Assembly (NCBI GenBank): GCA_963565915.1 | Contig: OY751485.1 | Coordinates: 4,650,001-4,714,000 of the forward strand | Length of the DNA stretch: 64,000 bases | Direction: 5' to 3' | Source of the DNA: Entoloma clypeatum | Lineage: Eukaryota; Basidiomycota; Agaricomycetes; Agaricales; Entolomataceae | Shown: positions 21,971 through 33,441 of the stretch, piece after piece | Position numbering within the stretch: position 1 is the first letter of the stretch | Layout: every line of letters starts with the position of its first letter | The notes under the pieces: generated by a model | The model's input: only the letters and a program-made list of their open reading frames with translations | Database searches by the model: none | What the model was told of the DNA's origin: nothing | Position numbers and translations under genes: made by a program

Positions 21971-22403
21971 TGTAAGGGCAACCACTTTCACTTTTCACTT
22001 TTCCTTTACTTTCTTCCTTTCCTTTCTATTCCACCATCTCCGACGTCCTCCGATCATATCCGCTGTCTCCGACATCTTATCCGCCTCTCTGCATCCGACG
22101 ACTCCGCCCCCATCCGCTACTCCGCACGTCGGATCACAGGTACTATCATTCATCTTGTTTCCATTCATCCTTCATCACTACTCCCGATCATTGCTCATCA
22201 TTCATGCATCTCGTTTTATCTCTTATTTCATATCTCATTTTACTATTTATCTTGCTAGCTTGCAGGGGAATCCTTAGAACTTTCTCTTCAGATCTCCCTT
22301 GCAAGGTGTGTGTTGTATTACTTATCAGACTGCTCAATCTAAACTTCGGATCTCCCTTGCAAGTATCTGAGTTTGAGTCTTGGATTGTAAGGTCGCCCTT
22401 ACA
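21971..22403 (+). repeat. 5' LTR of element G (433 bp)
   Basis: Begins TGTAAGGGC, ends GCCCTTACA. TATTTAT at 22244-22250 lies about 30 nt before the predicted start AGAACTTTCT (22276-22285). Its U3 resembles the U3 of element C much more than that of A. Confidence 0.94.
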
Positions 22404-22405
22404 GT

Positions 22406-22415
22406 AGAAAGTTCT
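22406..22415 (+). promoter_or_regulatory. Self-complementary primer-binding site of element G
   Basis: AGAAAGTTCT, two bases after the LTR, is complementary to AGAACTTTCT at 22276-22285 in the LTR, the expected 5' end of the transcript. Confidence 0.72.
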
Positions 22416-22564
22416 CTTCTAATTGGACCGGGTCTGATTGCATCGTTGTCACAATTCCCCGCTTCGGAGCAGCTTCATCCGCGTCCGACTCCGATACATC
22501 TCACACCCCTTCCAGTTCTTCTAATTACCTCTCCGTAACTGGTGATTCTGCTCCGCGCATAGTA

Positions 22565-23686
22565 ATGGACGACCTTGAACAGCTCAAGCACGAGTTCCAG
22601 GAACAATGTCAAACTCTCGCTGATATCTCGACTCAACTTGACCAACTCCTCCTCGCCTTCAACGCAATTCCTGCCCCAGCTCCGCCACCTATCCCACCTG
22701 CTCCCACACCCGCTATTATACCCGCTCCACTTGCTCCGGCCAATCCGGGCATGCATCGAGCAAAACCTGCCAATCCGTCGGACTTCGATGGATCACGCGC
22801 AAATGGCTGGACCTTTCTAAACTCCTGTGAATTGTTTATGGGGCTGGCTCCGGAACAGTTTGCAGACGACCACGCTAAAATTTATTGGGCTTTATCTTTC
22901 ATGAAGAGTGGACGTGCAGCACGCTTTGCGGATCGCATTATCCGACAGGAGCGGAGGACCGGTGCTCCGCCTTATCGGACTTGGGTGGACTTCCTTGCAG
23001 TCTTTACAGCGGAGTTCACTCCGAAGAATGAGGAACAGGACGCGAGACTGATCCTCGAAGGAGAATCCTATTATCAAGGTCAACGGGATGTCGAGACCTA
23101 TATTGACAAGTTCAAAGACTACATTGACAAAGCGGGCTATCAGGAGGATACCAACATCGTACTCAAATTCCGCCATGGTCTCCGTTCCGACATTCAGAAC
23201 GAGATTGCTTATGACAACCCCGAGGAGTGGTACTCTGCAGCACAAGTCAATGACGACAATAGGATTGCCAACAAAGCCTTCAAAGCCACTGCTCCGACCC
23301 ACACCTCCGCCTTCTGCAATGTTGTTGGACCAAGAGTACCTGGCACCTCAGTATTCCCTCGCCCCTACATTCCATTCACTCCACATACAGCTCTGCTCGC
23401 ATCCGCATCCGCTCCGCTGACAAGGGACCCCAATGCAATGGACATTGATACTTCACGTGTCAAAGGCAAGAATGCCAATGCATGCTTCACATGTAATAAA
23501 ACGGGTCACTTTAGTCGTGAATGCCCCCTTCGCTTCGATGTTCGCTTCATGACAACGGAGGAGCAGGACGAGTTTGTTATGGAACAACTCATGGTCAAGG
23601 ATGCAGCAGAAGGCAACTCTGTTCTGCCCACGGAGTCTGCGGAGTCGGAGGAAGGACAGGAGGATTTTCCTCCCCACAGCGAGTGA
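22565..23686 (+). CDS. gag: Gag protein of element G
   Basis: A 373-aa open frame colinear with the 384-aa Gag of C, with an internal loss of about nine residues after the capsid region (NEIA then YDNP) and other small changes. The first knuckle loop reads [14 protein letters not shown]. It starts at ATG 22565; the last about 166 nt overlap pol. Confidence 0.85.
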   Translation: MDDLEQLKHEFQEQCQTLADISTQLDQLLLAFNAIPAPAPPPIPPAPTPAIIPAPLAPANPGMHRAKPANPSDFDGSRANGWTFLNSCELFMGLAPEQFADDHAKIYWALSFMKSGRAARFADRIIRQERRTGAPPYRTWVDFLAVFTAEFTPKNEEQDARLILEGESYYQGQRDVETYIDKFKDYIDKAGYQEDTNIVLKFRHGLRSDIQNEIAYDNPEEWYSAAQVNDDNRIANKAFKATAPTHTSAFCNVVGPRVPGTSVFPRPYIPFTPHTALLASASAPLTRDPNAMDIDTSRVKGKNANACFTCNKTGHFSRECPLRFDVRFMTTEEQDEFVMEQLMVKDAAEGNSVLPTESAESEEGQEDFPPHSE

Positions 23687-26600
23687 ACAGTGCACCCTCG
23701 TTGTCTGCTAAAAATTGTTATGCTGCCTTATTTATGGAACAATATGATCCAATACCCTCCATCTCCAAGCCTGCAAACGATCCCATAGTCGCACCCAACG
23801 CACCCAACTCCGCAAATCCCATCCGCCTTCGCCTCTCTAAATGGGAGCGTCGGCTTCCAAAACAATATGTCCTCACCTCCGCTCACTCCGACAATTCTAT
23901 TGAACTAGACATAGTTCTTGAAACTACCGACACCAAAGACACACTATCACAAAAGACCTTACTCGACAGTGGGGCAACAGGGTCGTTTATTGAATGCACT
24001 CTGGTCGAGAAACATCGACTCTCTACTCGAAAACTACAACGCGCAATTCCGGTATACAACATCGACGGAACTCCAAACGAGGCCGGAGCAATAACGGAGG
24101 TGTTGGATGTAGTGCTCCGCTATTGGGATCACTCGGAACGGACCCAGCTTGCAGTCACAAGTTTGGGAAAACAAGAAATCGTGTTAGGCTTCACTTGGCT
24201 CAAAGAACACAACCCCGAGGTAGATTGGACTTCAGGGGAAGTGAAGATGAGCCGGTGTCCTGCACGATGCCGGACATGCCACCAAGAGGCAGCCCAAGAG
24301 CGGAAGGAGCGGAAGTTTGAACAAGTCCGCATCCGAGCCTGTTGGGTGGGTTCCACTCCGACGTCCGGTCTAGAGGAGGAGGCTCCACGTGGCCCATGGG
24401 TGGAGGATGTCACAGAAGGAGAAGAAGCGGAGAAGTTAGCGGAAGACGATGAGGAAGAGAATGAGTTTGAGGAGGGAGACCGCCTTGTTGTCGGAACAGT
24501 ACCCGCGGAGGCGGAGTTCATCCGTGCTTCATCCAATATCTCGCAACGTCTATCGGAGGCCTTCCTCAGTAACCAAAAACCTAAATCTTTCCGTGACTCT
24601 GTACCAGACCACTTGTTTGACTTCGAAGATGTATTCTCAAAGACCTCTTTCGACACCTTACCGGAAGAGTGGACTTGGGACCACGCCATTGAACTTGTTC
24701 CGGACGCCTCTCCAGCGGGGTGTAAGGTATATCTGCTTGCTCCGAACGAACAGAAGGAACTCAACGCGTTTTTGGAGGAAAACCTTGCAACTGGTCGGAT
24801 CCGCCCTTCCAAGTCTCCGATGGCATCTCCGGTATTCTACATCAAGAAGAAGGATGGCTCGCTTCGTCTTGTACAAGACTACCGGTCACTCAATTCCAAA
24901 ATTATCAAAAACAAGTATCCGCTTCCACTCATATCCGAACTGATCAATAAACTTCAATGCGCTCAATACTTCACCAAGCTCGACATCCGCTAGGGCTACA
25001 ACAATGTGCGGATAAAACCCGGAGACGAGTGGAAGGCCGCTTTTCGGACCAATCACGGACTCTATGAACCGTTGGTGATGTTCTTCGGCCTCACTAATAG
25101 TCCATCCACATTCCAGACTATGATGAACGAGATCTTTCAGGACCTTATCACTGAAGGTGTAGTCTGTGTTTACCTCGACGATATACTCATCTTCACGGAG
25201 ACCCTTGCGGAGCATCAGAGAGTCACACGGATCGTACTGGAACGACTTCGCAAACACAAACTCTATCTAAAACCAGAGAAATGCAAGTTTGAACAAACAC
25301 GCATTGAATACCTAGGCCTTATTATTGAACAAGGACACATAGAGATGGATCCGGTGAAGGTAGCGGGGGTCGCGGAGTGGCCTGCTCCGACAAACGTCCA
25401 AGAAGTACAGTCCTTTCTGGGATTCACTAACTTCTATCACCGTTTTATTCAAGGGTTTTCGGACATCACGCGCCCTCTTTTCGAGCTTACGAAGAAAGGG
25501 CACCTCTGGTCTTGGAGGGAGGGAGAAGTGTCCGCATTTGCGGAGTTGAAGCGGAGGATTACATCCGCTCCGATCCTGGTCTTAGCTGATCATGGAAAGG
25601 AGTGGCGGATAGAAGCGGATAGCTCGGACTTTGCAACTGGAGCAGTACTGTCCCAACCAACAGAGGACGGTAAGTGGCACGCTGTCGCATTCTATTCCAA
25701 AAGCCTAAGTCCGGTGGAACGCAACTACGAGATCTACGACAAGGAGATGTTGGCGGTGGTCCGCGCATTGGAGGAGTGGAGGCACTTCCTTGAAGGAGCG
25801 GAGAAGACAGTGGAGATTTGGACGGACCACAAAAATCTTGAGTATTTCATGACAGCTCAAAAACTAAATCGACGACAGGCTAGATGGTCCTTATACCTCG
25901 CTCGTTTCGATTTCAAAATGCACCATCGACCTGGCAAGTCAATGGGCAAGTCCGACGCTTTGTCCCGACGAGCGGACCATGGAGACGGATCGCAGGACAA
26001 TGAAAACATCATCCTTCTTCGACCAGAATTGTTTGCAGTGCGAGCAATGCGTGGGGTAACTGTTCAAGGGGAAGAATGTGACGTCCTCCGCCAGGTCTGA
26101 CAGGGAATCTGAGAGGGGTTACTGGAGGATAGTGTGGCGGAGGTCGTCAAATCCCTTCCAACCGTCGGAGCGGGATCCGTCTGTAGTGCGGAGTGGAGGC
26201 AAGCGGAAGGTTTGCTCTACTTCAGGGATCGTATCTATGTTCCTAACAATCCCCAACTGCGTCATCGGATCCTCACACAATACCATGACACTCCGGTGGC
26301 CGGACATCCTGGACGGTGGAAAACCTTGGAACTGGTGTTGCGCAATTACTGGTGGCCACACATGTCTCGTTTAATAGGTCAGTATTGCAAGACATGCGAC
26401 CCATGCCTCCGCACCAAGGTCCGACGCACTCCGCCCTCCGGAGAGCTCAATCCGCTACCGGTCCCCACGGAGCGATGGCAAGTAACCAGTGTTGACTTCA
26501 TTACTGAACTACCAGAAGCCCACGGCTACGACGCTATCATGGTCGTAGTGGACTCAGTAGGGAAGCGGGGACACTTCATCCCGACGCACTCCAACATCTC

Positions 26601-27597
26601 CGCACTCGGGACTGCACGCTCCTATGTTCAAAATGTCTGGAAACTCCACGGACTACCGGAGGCCATTGTCTCCGACCGCGGACCACAGTTTGTCGCCAAG
26701 TTCACGCGCGAACTATACAGGCTGCTTAGCATTAAGGTTGCTGCCTTGACAGCCTACCATCCACAGTCGGACGGACAGACGGAGCGGGTCAATCAAGGAT
26801 TGGAACAATACCTTTGCCTATTCGTCAATGAACGTCAAGATGATTGGGACGAATGGCTTCCGATGGCTGAATTTGCATACAACAACCATGTTCACGCATC
26901 GACACGTCAAACTCCATTCTACATTGACACCGGCCGCCATCCGCGCATGGGATTCAAACCTCGCGAGAAGCGGACGGAGATCGAGGCGGTAGCGGATTTC
27001 AGCCAGCAGATGAAGTCCGCTCTAGAGGAGGCTCACGCAGCACTGACAAAGGCAAAAGATGACATGGCGCGATACTACAACCAGCATCGGAGCACCACTC
27101 CGACATTCCGCCCAGGGGACAAGGTCTTTTTAGACTCATCAGACCTCAAAACCACCCGACCCACAAAAAAACTTGCACATTGATATGTAGGCCCTTTCCC
27201 AGTGGTCCGACCTGTCGGAACACATGCCTATGAACTTCGCCTTCCCCCTTCCATGTCCCACGTTCACCCAGTATTCCATGTCGTCAAACTTTCACTAGTT
27301 CCCGACGACCCCTTCCAATGCCAAGTCCACTCTCCTCCGCCTCCGACGGTAGTCGGAGAAGAATTAGAGTACGATGTTGAAAACCTCTTGGACAGCTGAC
27401 TGCATCGAGGCAAGCTTCAATTCTTGGTCAAATAGAAGGGATATGGCTACGAAGAGAATTCCTGGGAAGCAGAAGGCAATGTCCACGCTCCGTGCCTAGT
27501 CCGCGACTTCTACCGACGTCATCTGGGAGCTCCGCAGCGGATCGCCGTCGCAATATTTGACTCATTTTGCCTGACACGTCAAGACGCCGTGCCTTGA
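23521..27597 (+). pseudogene. pol: Pol of element G with six stop codons
   Basis: The frame keeps its length (1359 codons, no net shift) and all domains in the order of element C. It is interrupted by stops at 24991 (Trp of DIRWGYNN), 26098 and 26110 (two Arg before integrase), 27181 (HRY in the post-integrase region), 27397 and 27433 (Arg and Trp in the chromodomain). No active polyprotein can be made. Confidence 0.93.
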
Positions 27598-27609
27598 AGG
27601 GGGGGGTGA
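27596..27609 (+). promoter_or_regulatory. Polypurine tract of element G
   Basis: A GAAGGGGGGGGTGA-like purine run directly before the 3' LTR, overlapping the pol stop. Confidence 0.7.
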
Positions 27610-28042
27610 TGTAAGGGCAACCACTTTCACTTTTTACTTTTCCTTTCCTTTCTTCCTTTCCTTTCTATTCCACCATCTCCGACGTCCTCCGATCATATCT
27701 GCTGTCTCCGACATCTTATCCGCCTCTCTGCATCCGACGACTCTGCCCCCATCCACTACTCCGCACGTCGGATCGCAGGTACTATCATTCATCTTGTTTC
27801 CATTCATCCTTCATTGCTACTCCCGATCATTGCTCATCATTCATGCGTCTCGTTTTATCTCTTATTTCATATCTCATTTTACTATTTATCTTGCTAGCTT
27901 GCAGGGGAATCCTTAGAACTTTCTCTTCGGATCTCCCTTGCAAGGTGTGTGTTGTATTACTTATCAGACTGCTCAATCTAAACTTTGGATCTCCCTTGCA
28001 AGTATCTGAGTTTGAGTCTTGGATTGTAAGGTCGCCCTTACA
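27610..28042 (+). repeat. 3' LTR of element G (433 bp)
   Basis: Same ends as the 5' LTR, with about eleven differences. Confidence 0.94.
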
Positions 28043-30754
28043 CACCCCCATTGTGTTCCGTGTATTATTGGGAAGTATCCACAATGGCCTTACTCCCAAA
28101 ACTCTCCCAACATAATGGACCCAGGTGGCCTACTACACCTGGACCTTATTGGGCCGTTCCTGATGCTCATGCCTCATGGGGAGCACTATATTTTCAGTAT
28201 CCATGACCATCACATGCACTGGGGTTTTACCTACCTGCTCAAGATGAAAGATCTCGTTTATGAACACTACATGGAGACAGAAGCAAAGCTCAAGCACCAG
28301 ATGGGTTGTGTGGTGAAAGCAGTATGCTGTGATGGTGCCAAAGAGTTTATTAAGAGATGGCTAGGCACTCACTTCAAGACCCGGGGGATTGTGTTACAAG
28401 TTATGGCACCATATGCCCATGCGCAGAATGGAAGAGCGGAACGATATAACCGGATGATAGAAAACACAGCACAGGCCCTCCTCACAGATTCCAGACTGCC
28501 CGACCAATTTTTGGGTGATGCTGTCCTTACAGGACAATACCTATGCAATTGCTTACCCACATCAACTCTCCCTGCGAACGTTACTCCCTATGAGATGTTT
28601 AAACAAGAGAAGCCCGATCTCTCACACCTTCATGTATGGGGGTGCCAGTGCTATCCCATTATACCTCCTGAACTCCATACAAAAGGTGGCCCAAGGCGTT
28701 ACGAGGCGATTCTGGTTGGCTACGAGGAAGATAGAGTGGGGTATCATGTGTGGACTGTTGATGGGACTTATCATTTCTCAAGAGATGTGGTGTTCAACGA
28801 GAACGTCTGTGGTGCTTTACATTGTGTGCCTGCTACTACGGTGCCTATGGTGGCTAGTACCATGGAATTGGATGCCCCAGTTGTGGATCCTCAACCGTGG
28901 CGTGTTCATGGAGTGACAGAAAAAGGGATGGTTTATGCGGAAGCAATACGTGCTCAGGATGAACATCTTGCTGTACTCAGGTCTCGCCATGGGGGTGCAC
29001 CAGATGGGGGTGGTGATGAACCTCTGCAGCAGAGCCTGGCGGCTGTGGATGATTTCTCAATGCTGTTGATGGTGTTGAAGTTTACTACTCCTGATAGTTT
29101 GGAGGCCAAAGATGATCTTTCCTCACAAGAACTGAACGTGCTCATGGAACACCTATGCTTCGCAAATTGGCCTGATCCTCTTCAATTACCATGTGCATTC
29201 GACCTGTCAAAACCTCCAGACAATTACAGGGAAGCTATGGCGCAACCGGACGCTGAGACTACAAGTACAACCTGGATGGGATGATCATTTGTGGCAAGGA
29301 GAAAGCTCGGTTAGTTGCTCAAGGTTTTAGCCAGTGCCCGGAAGACTTTGGTGAAATGTATGCACCTGTCGCAAAGCTCACGACTATCTGTGTGGTTATT
29401 GCGTACGCGACGAAGCATGACTGGCATATCCCAACCTATGATGTCAAAACTGCATTTCTCCATGTGCTGCTTTCCCATGTCATTTATTGCAAGACCATGC
29501 CTGGTGGCTTCATACTTCCAGACGCAGAACCGGATGACGATGCTATGCTTGTCCTGAGGGCTATCTATGGTCTACAACAATCCTTGCACGAGTTCTATGC
29601 GCTACTCAGGAGCGTCCTCGAGGAGATTGGTTTAGTCCATTGCGAAGTCGACCATGCGATGTTCTTTGGTCAATGGTCCTCCCCTCCTGATCCTGCTATC
29701 AATGTGCCAGTCAATGGCAAGGATCTCATGATCTTGATGCCTGTACATGTTGATGATGGTCTAGTCGGAACCAACTCGCTCCTGCTGTATTATTGGGTTC
29801 TACATGAGATGAATAAGCGGTTAGAAGTCATTGACCAAGGCCCGGCCTCTCTATACCTGGGTATTTGAATACTTCATGATCGACCCAACCAGAAAAACTT
29901 GGCTCTCCCAATGCCCTTTTATAGTCGACCTCCTCACGACGCATAATCTCATGAACGCTCATTCCTCTCCTGTACCTCTGCGACATCCATTACACAAGCT
30001 TCCTCCTGTACCATCTAATGTGCTACCAGATATCCTGGATGACAAAATCAAAGTCAATTTCCAACGTCTTGTCGGCTTCCTCCTCTACCTCGCAATTTGT
30101 ACCCGTCCAGATATTGCTTATGCTGTGAGCACACTCGGCCAGTTCAATTCAAACCCTACGAGAGCTCACTTACTCATGGCTAAGGGCATTCTCCACTACC
30201 TACTGGGAACTCTTGATTTCGCACTAGAGTATAACCCCGACTGTGAACCCGTCGGCAATCCTGTCTCCATGTTCATACCGAATAATTGCGGGTACTCCAA
30301 CACCGACTGGGCTTCTGATCAGGCTTTGCGTTGTAGCGTTTCTGGCTTTGCTTTCTTCCTTTGGGGATCCCTAGTTTGTTGGTCGGCATGCAAACAGAAG
30401 ACCGTTACCCTATCATTGACTGAGGCCGAGTATCTGGCTCTCGCTTGGGCCTTCTGTGAGGCTATTTAGCTACGTCTACTGCTCATGATTTTGCGCCTGC
30501 CAATTCTCCGACCATTTACTATACTGTGCAATAATCAAAGCACACTCAGTATCGCAAACTCCGACTCCATCCAAACCCAAACCAAGCATATTGACGTGCG
30601 CCATCACTTCATTTGTGATCTGTTATCTTCTGGCTCTTTTGCTACAACTTGGATCTCAACAACCGACATGGTGGCGGATATTTTCACAAAACCACTGCAA
30701 GCTCCGCTACATATGAAACACTGCAAATCATTAGATCTTGTATGTTTGCCTTGA
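28043..30754 (+). pseudogene. Copia relic F, part 2 (integrase, RT, RNase H)
   Basis: Resumes with the second half of the integrase zinc domain (HCVPCIIGK), then the integrase core (LDLIGPF, CCDGAKEFI, QNGRAERYNR), the RVT_2 reverse transcriptase (29281-29868; YDVKTAFLH, HVDDGL) and RNase H (EAEYLALA; TKHIDVRHHFI). Stops or frameshifts at about 29282, 29860, 30467 and elsewhere make it inactive. Confidence 0.88.
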
Positions 30755-30825
30755 TACTCTTTTGCTTTATGAATCTTTTCTGTTCTACTCCCTCCATGTC
30801 GTGCTGATGGGGGTGTGTTGGGCTA

Positions 30826-31064
30826 TAGTCCCATATATCTCATTGCTTACATACACTTGTGTCACATGATCCATTTGTTTATATTGCCCACGAATCACTT
30901 CACATCCTCAGTCGTTTCTTCCCTGAATGTTGAGGATGTAAGTGTTTTTCCGTTTACCTACCTTGCCTACAGATACTTACGCTACTATAGTCACAGTATC
31001 TCTATAGGTCAGAATAATCGTTGTTTCTTCCCTGAACGTCGAGGATTCACGGTATCTCTATAGT
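30826..31064 (+). repeat. Probable 3' LTR of Copia relic F (right end uncertain)
   Basis: After a purine run (TGATGGGGGTG) a sequence begins TGTTGGGCTATAG, a usual Copia LTR start. Inside are two imperfect copies of TTTCTTCCCTGAA(T/C)GT. The 5' LTR is missing, so the right boundary cannot be fixed by comparison. Confidence 0.4.
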
Positions 31065-31757
31065 CACTGTTCATCACATATCCATACCCAACTCCATCCG
31101 TTGCAGCTGCAATTTCTGTCTTCAATCCATCCCCAAATGCTGAACACAGCATTGATGACAACATCTTGACAGCCATTGTTGTTGCCGAGAACTGAAAAGT
31201 GAGGATGAGGACCCCGGACGAGTGCCCAACGCGCACATTGGCATTGGAGGAGAAAAGAAGATGATAAACAAACATCGATCCCTGGCCACGTGATCACATA
31301 GCTATAGTACGTTGATGATTGCTGGCGATTCGAGATTCAGTTGCACCTTCTGCCCCCACCTAGTAGACGCAAGAGGTTCACTGGGTTCACGACCTGGGTT
31401 CAGGTTCGGCCAGCTGCTGAGTGCTGAACCCGAACCTCCCATCGAGGTCCGGTCCAGCATTTTCGTGAACTGTGACCTGAACCTCGGGTCCCAGGTTCAA
31501 GAGGTTCAGAACCGGACCATGGCCAGTCTAGCAATTGGGTCAATCGAAACTCAAATACTCATCCTATCGCGAGCTGGTATGAGATAGTTGATACACATTC
31601 TGCATTGAAAACACTCAGATACATTAGATATGTGACGGTGATCAAAACAAGAGGACATCCTTCGCCACATTCAAGGGAAAGTCTATGATATATTCTCTGG
31701 TCACAATTATATCAGTATTTCCACGCATCTTCACGCAGTGAAAGCTTACTATGGAGA
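31065..31757. other. Intergenic, GGTTC/GAACC-rich stretch
   Basis: No gene recognised. Positions about 31375-31510 are dense in GGTTC and GAACC motifs in both orientations, which may be the end of an unidentified repeat. Confidence 0.4.
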
Positions 31758-32204
31758 TCATTTAATCTCCACCGTCACTTTACCCATCCCCTCGCCGCCC
31801 CGGTTGCCACCGCTCCACGTGGGATGATAACCGGAAGCAATGTTAAGGAAGAAATCATTATCTCCCCTCCATGGAACATCCCATTGGACACAGCAAATCT
31901 GGGTGTCGTACGGGTGGCGGAGGTTGAAATAGCCCTGGGTCCCAGAAAGACCAGAACGGCCACAAGCGTGAATCGTGATGGAGTTATTACTGCCCACAGT
32001 GAATCTTTCGACGGTTTGCTCCGAGATCTCTCGCCTATCACTGTCTGTGGATCGTTCGAGTTGAGTTGAATGAGCACAGGTCTAAATTTGAAAACAAAGT
32101 CACACACTCATGAATTTACCCCAATATAGATGGGCACTTTTGACATAAACAGTTTGGCTGGTAGTGTTTTTGAGTACAATGTCGATATAGTTTGCTTCGC
32201 CCAT
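31758..32204 (-). CDS. Aegerolysin-like protein
   Basis: A small two-exon gene on the minus strand: exon 1 32120-32204, intron 32045-32119 (75 nt, GT-AG), exon 2 31758-32044, giving 123 aa. The core has the beta-rich pattern of the aegerolysin family: a WG at the end of the first strand pair, an ACGR motif, a SGTQG turn, QWDVPW, and a C-terminal tryptophan and glycine-rich tail. Aegerolysins are small, acidic, lipid-binding proteins of fungi and some bacteria. Some form pores together with a MACPF partner; no such partner is in the window. There is no signal peptide, as usual for the family. It is alone between transposon debris and an unknown ORF. The family call is by motif reading only. 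Confidence 0.75.
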
Positions 32205-33441
32205 AGCGTATAGAAGTCAGAGGTGAGAATTGGTGGGGGTGATGGAGACTGTATGGCTCGTTTTTATCTTTCCTGCCCGCTATCCGAATCCAGTTAAGAC
32301 TGAAACTCCCGTGATCTGACCAGTTGACACGCAAGAGCGCCAAGGAACAATTTGCATTGGCCACACCAAGTTATTACCCCAAATTCATAAGGAAGTGACA
32401 CGCTGTTATGTCCCAAAAGAACCCATCTTCCAAAAACTGACCATTCCTTGGGCCATTCACCCCATCCGGCCTAGTCACCTTGCTAGTCACTGCTATCAAG
32501 TGCCCACGAAGTGCCACATTCGAGTATCACTTAGTCTCCCTCTTATCGTTGGTTTTGGGGATATCCATAAAGTGAATTGAAATGTCCATCGGAAGATTTG
32601 AGATTCTGTGATCAGATATGATTATAGAATTGTATTCCGTTTAGTCGCTGATGCATTTGGGGTACTTGGTAAGAATGTCATCCAATGTCGAGCCGAGTGC
32701 CCCGTCAATGCACGCCTCAAATCCATTGAATCAATCCACCGGGCCGGCAGCACCACACAACAAAAGAGGTCGGAACAGGACGCCCACAAATCCTGTCAGA
32801 TGCCTCCGCCTGGTGCGGATAAAAATGGGGCCAAAAAGCAAAAATCCCGCAGGTCTATGTGGAACAAAATTGGGCATGCCATATCTCCCCTCTAACAGAG
32901 AGAGGCGGTCGCGGGTTTCCGAGCCGGCGGGTAATTATGCCAGGCTGGGTTACGTAACGGGTTACTCAGGCAGACACGCGCACCAAGTCTCAAGAGCCCT
33001 GAATATTACCTTCCATTCACATTCCCTCGAACCCATATGACCATTGACAAGGCTATGGGGAATCCCCAGAGTACAGTGCCCTCTGTGTAGTAAGATCTGT
33101 GCCCCGAAATTCAGATCATTACCCAGGTGTTTGTCTTCCCATCACCACACCAACTTACACAGTACCCCATGACTCCACGCTTTGGCCAGATAAAAGAGAA
33201 AGTTTGCAAATACTCTTCAATCGAGCCCGCCTACTGCCCCCCAAGCGCTGCAGTTTCAGTAGGCAACAACTCTCCGCTTCATAATGCCACCTGCTGATGC
33301 CATTCAATACAGACCACTCATTACTACGAGCTATCCTTGCATTTCGAAATCCGCTAGTATCAAGTCTTTCTGTAAGCCCGATGCGCTGTTTGCGGCCTAG
33401 GTTTCCACTAAAGAAACATCACACATCCAGTGAATCCCGTG
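32205..33441. other. Intergenic, nothing recognised
   Basis: About 1.2 kb without a supported gene or repeat. It separates the aegerolysin-like gene (minus) from the ORF at 33442 (plus), so it would contain both promoters. Confidence 0.5.

Larger units (their letters stand above)
21971..28042 (+). mobile_element. Full-length chromovirus G with disabled pol
   Basis: A complete 6072-bp family member on the plus strand with 433-bp LTRs and a CACCC duplication. The two LTRs differ at about eleven positions (about 2.5%), ten of them transitions, so it is older than C. Gag is open, but pol carries six stop codons, each explained by C:G to T:A changes compared with element C. Confidence 0.95.

Noticed and set aside
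31758..32107. 110-aa minus-strand ORF in the frame next to the aegerolysin-like exon
   Set aside because: The family motifs are in the other frame, which also continues through a normal intron into exon 1.
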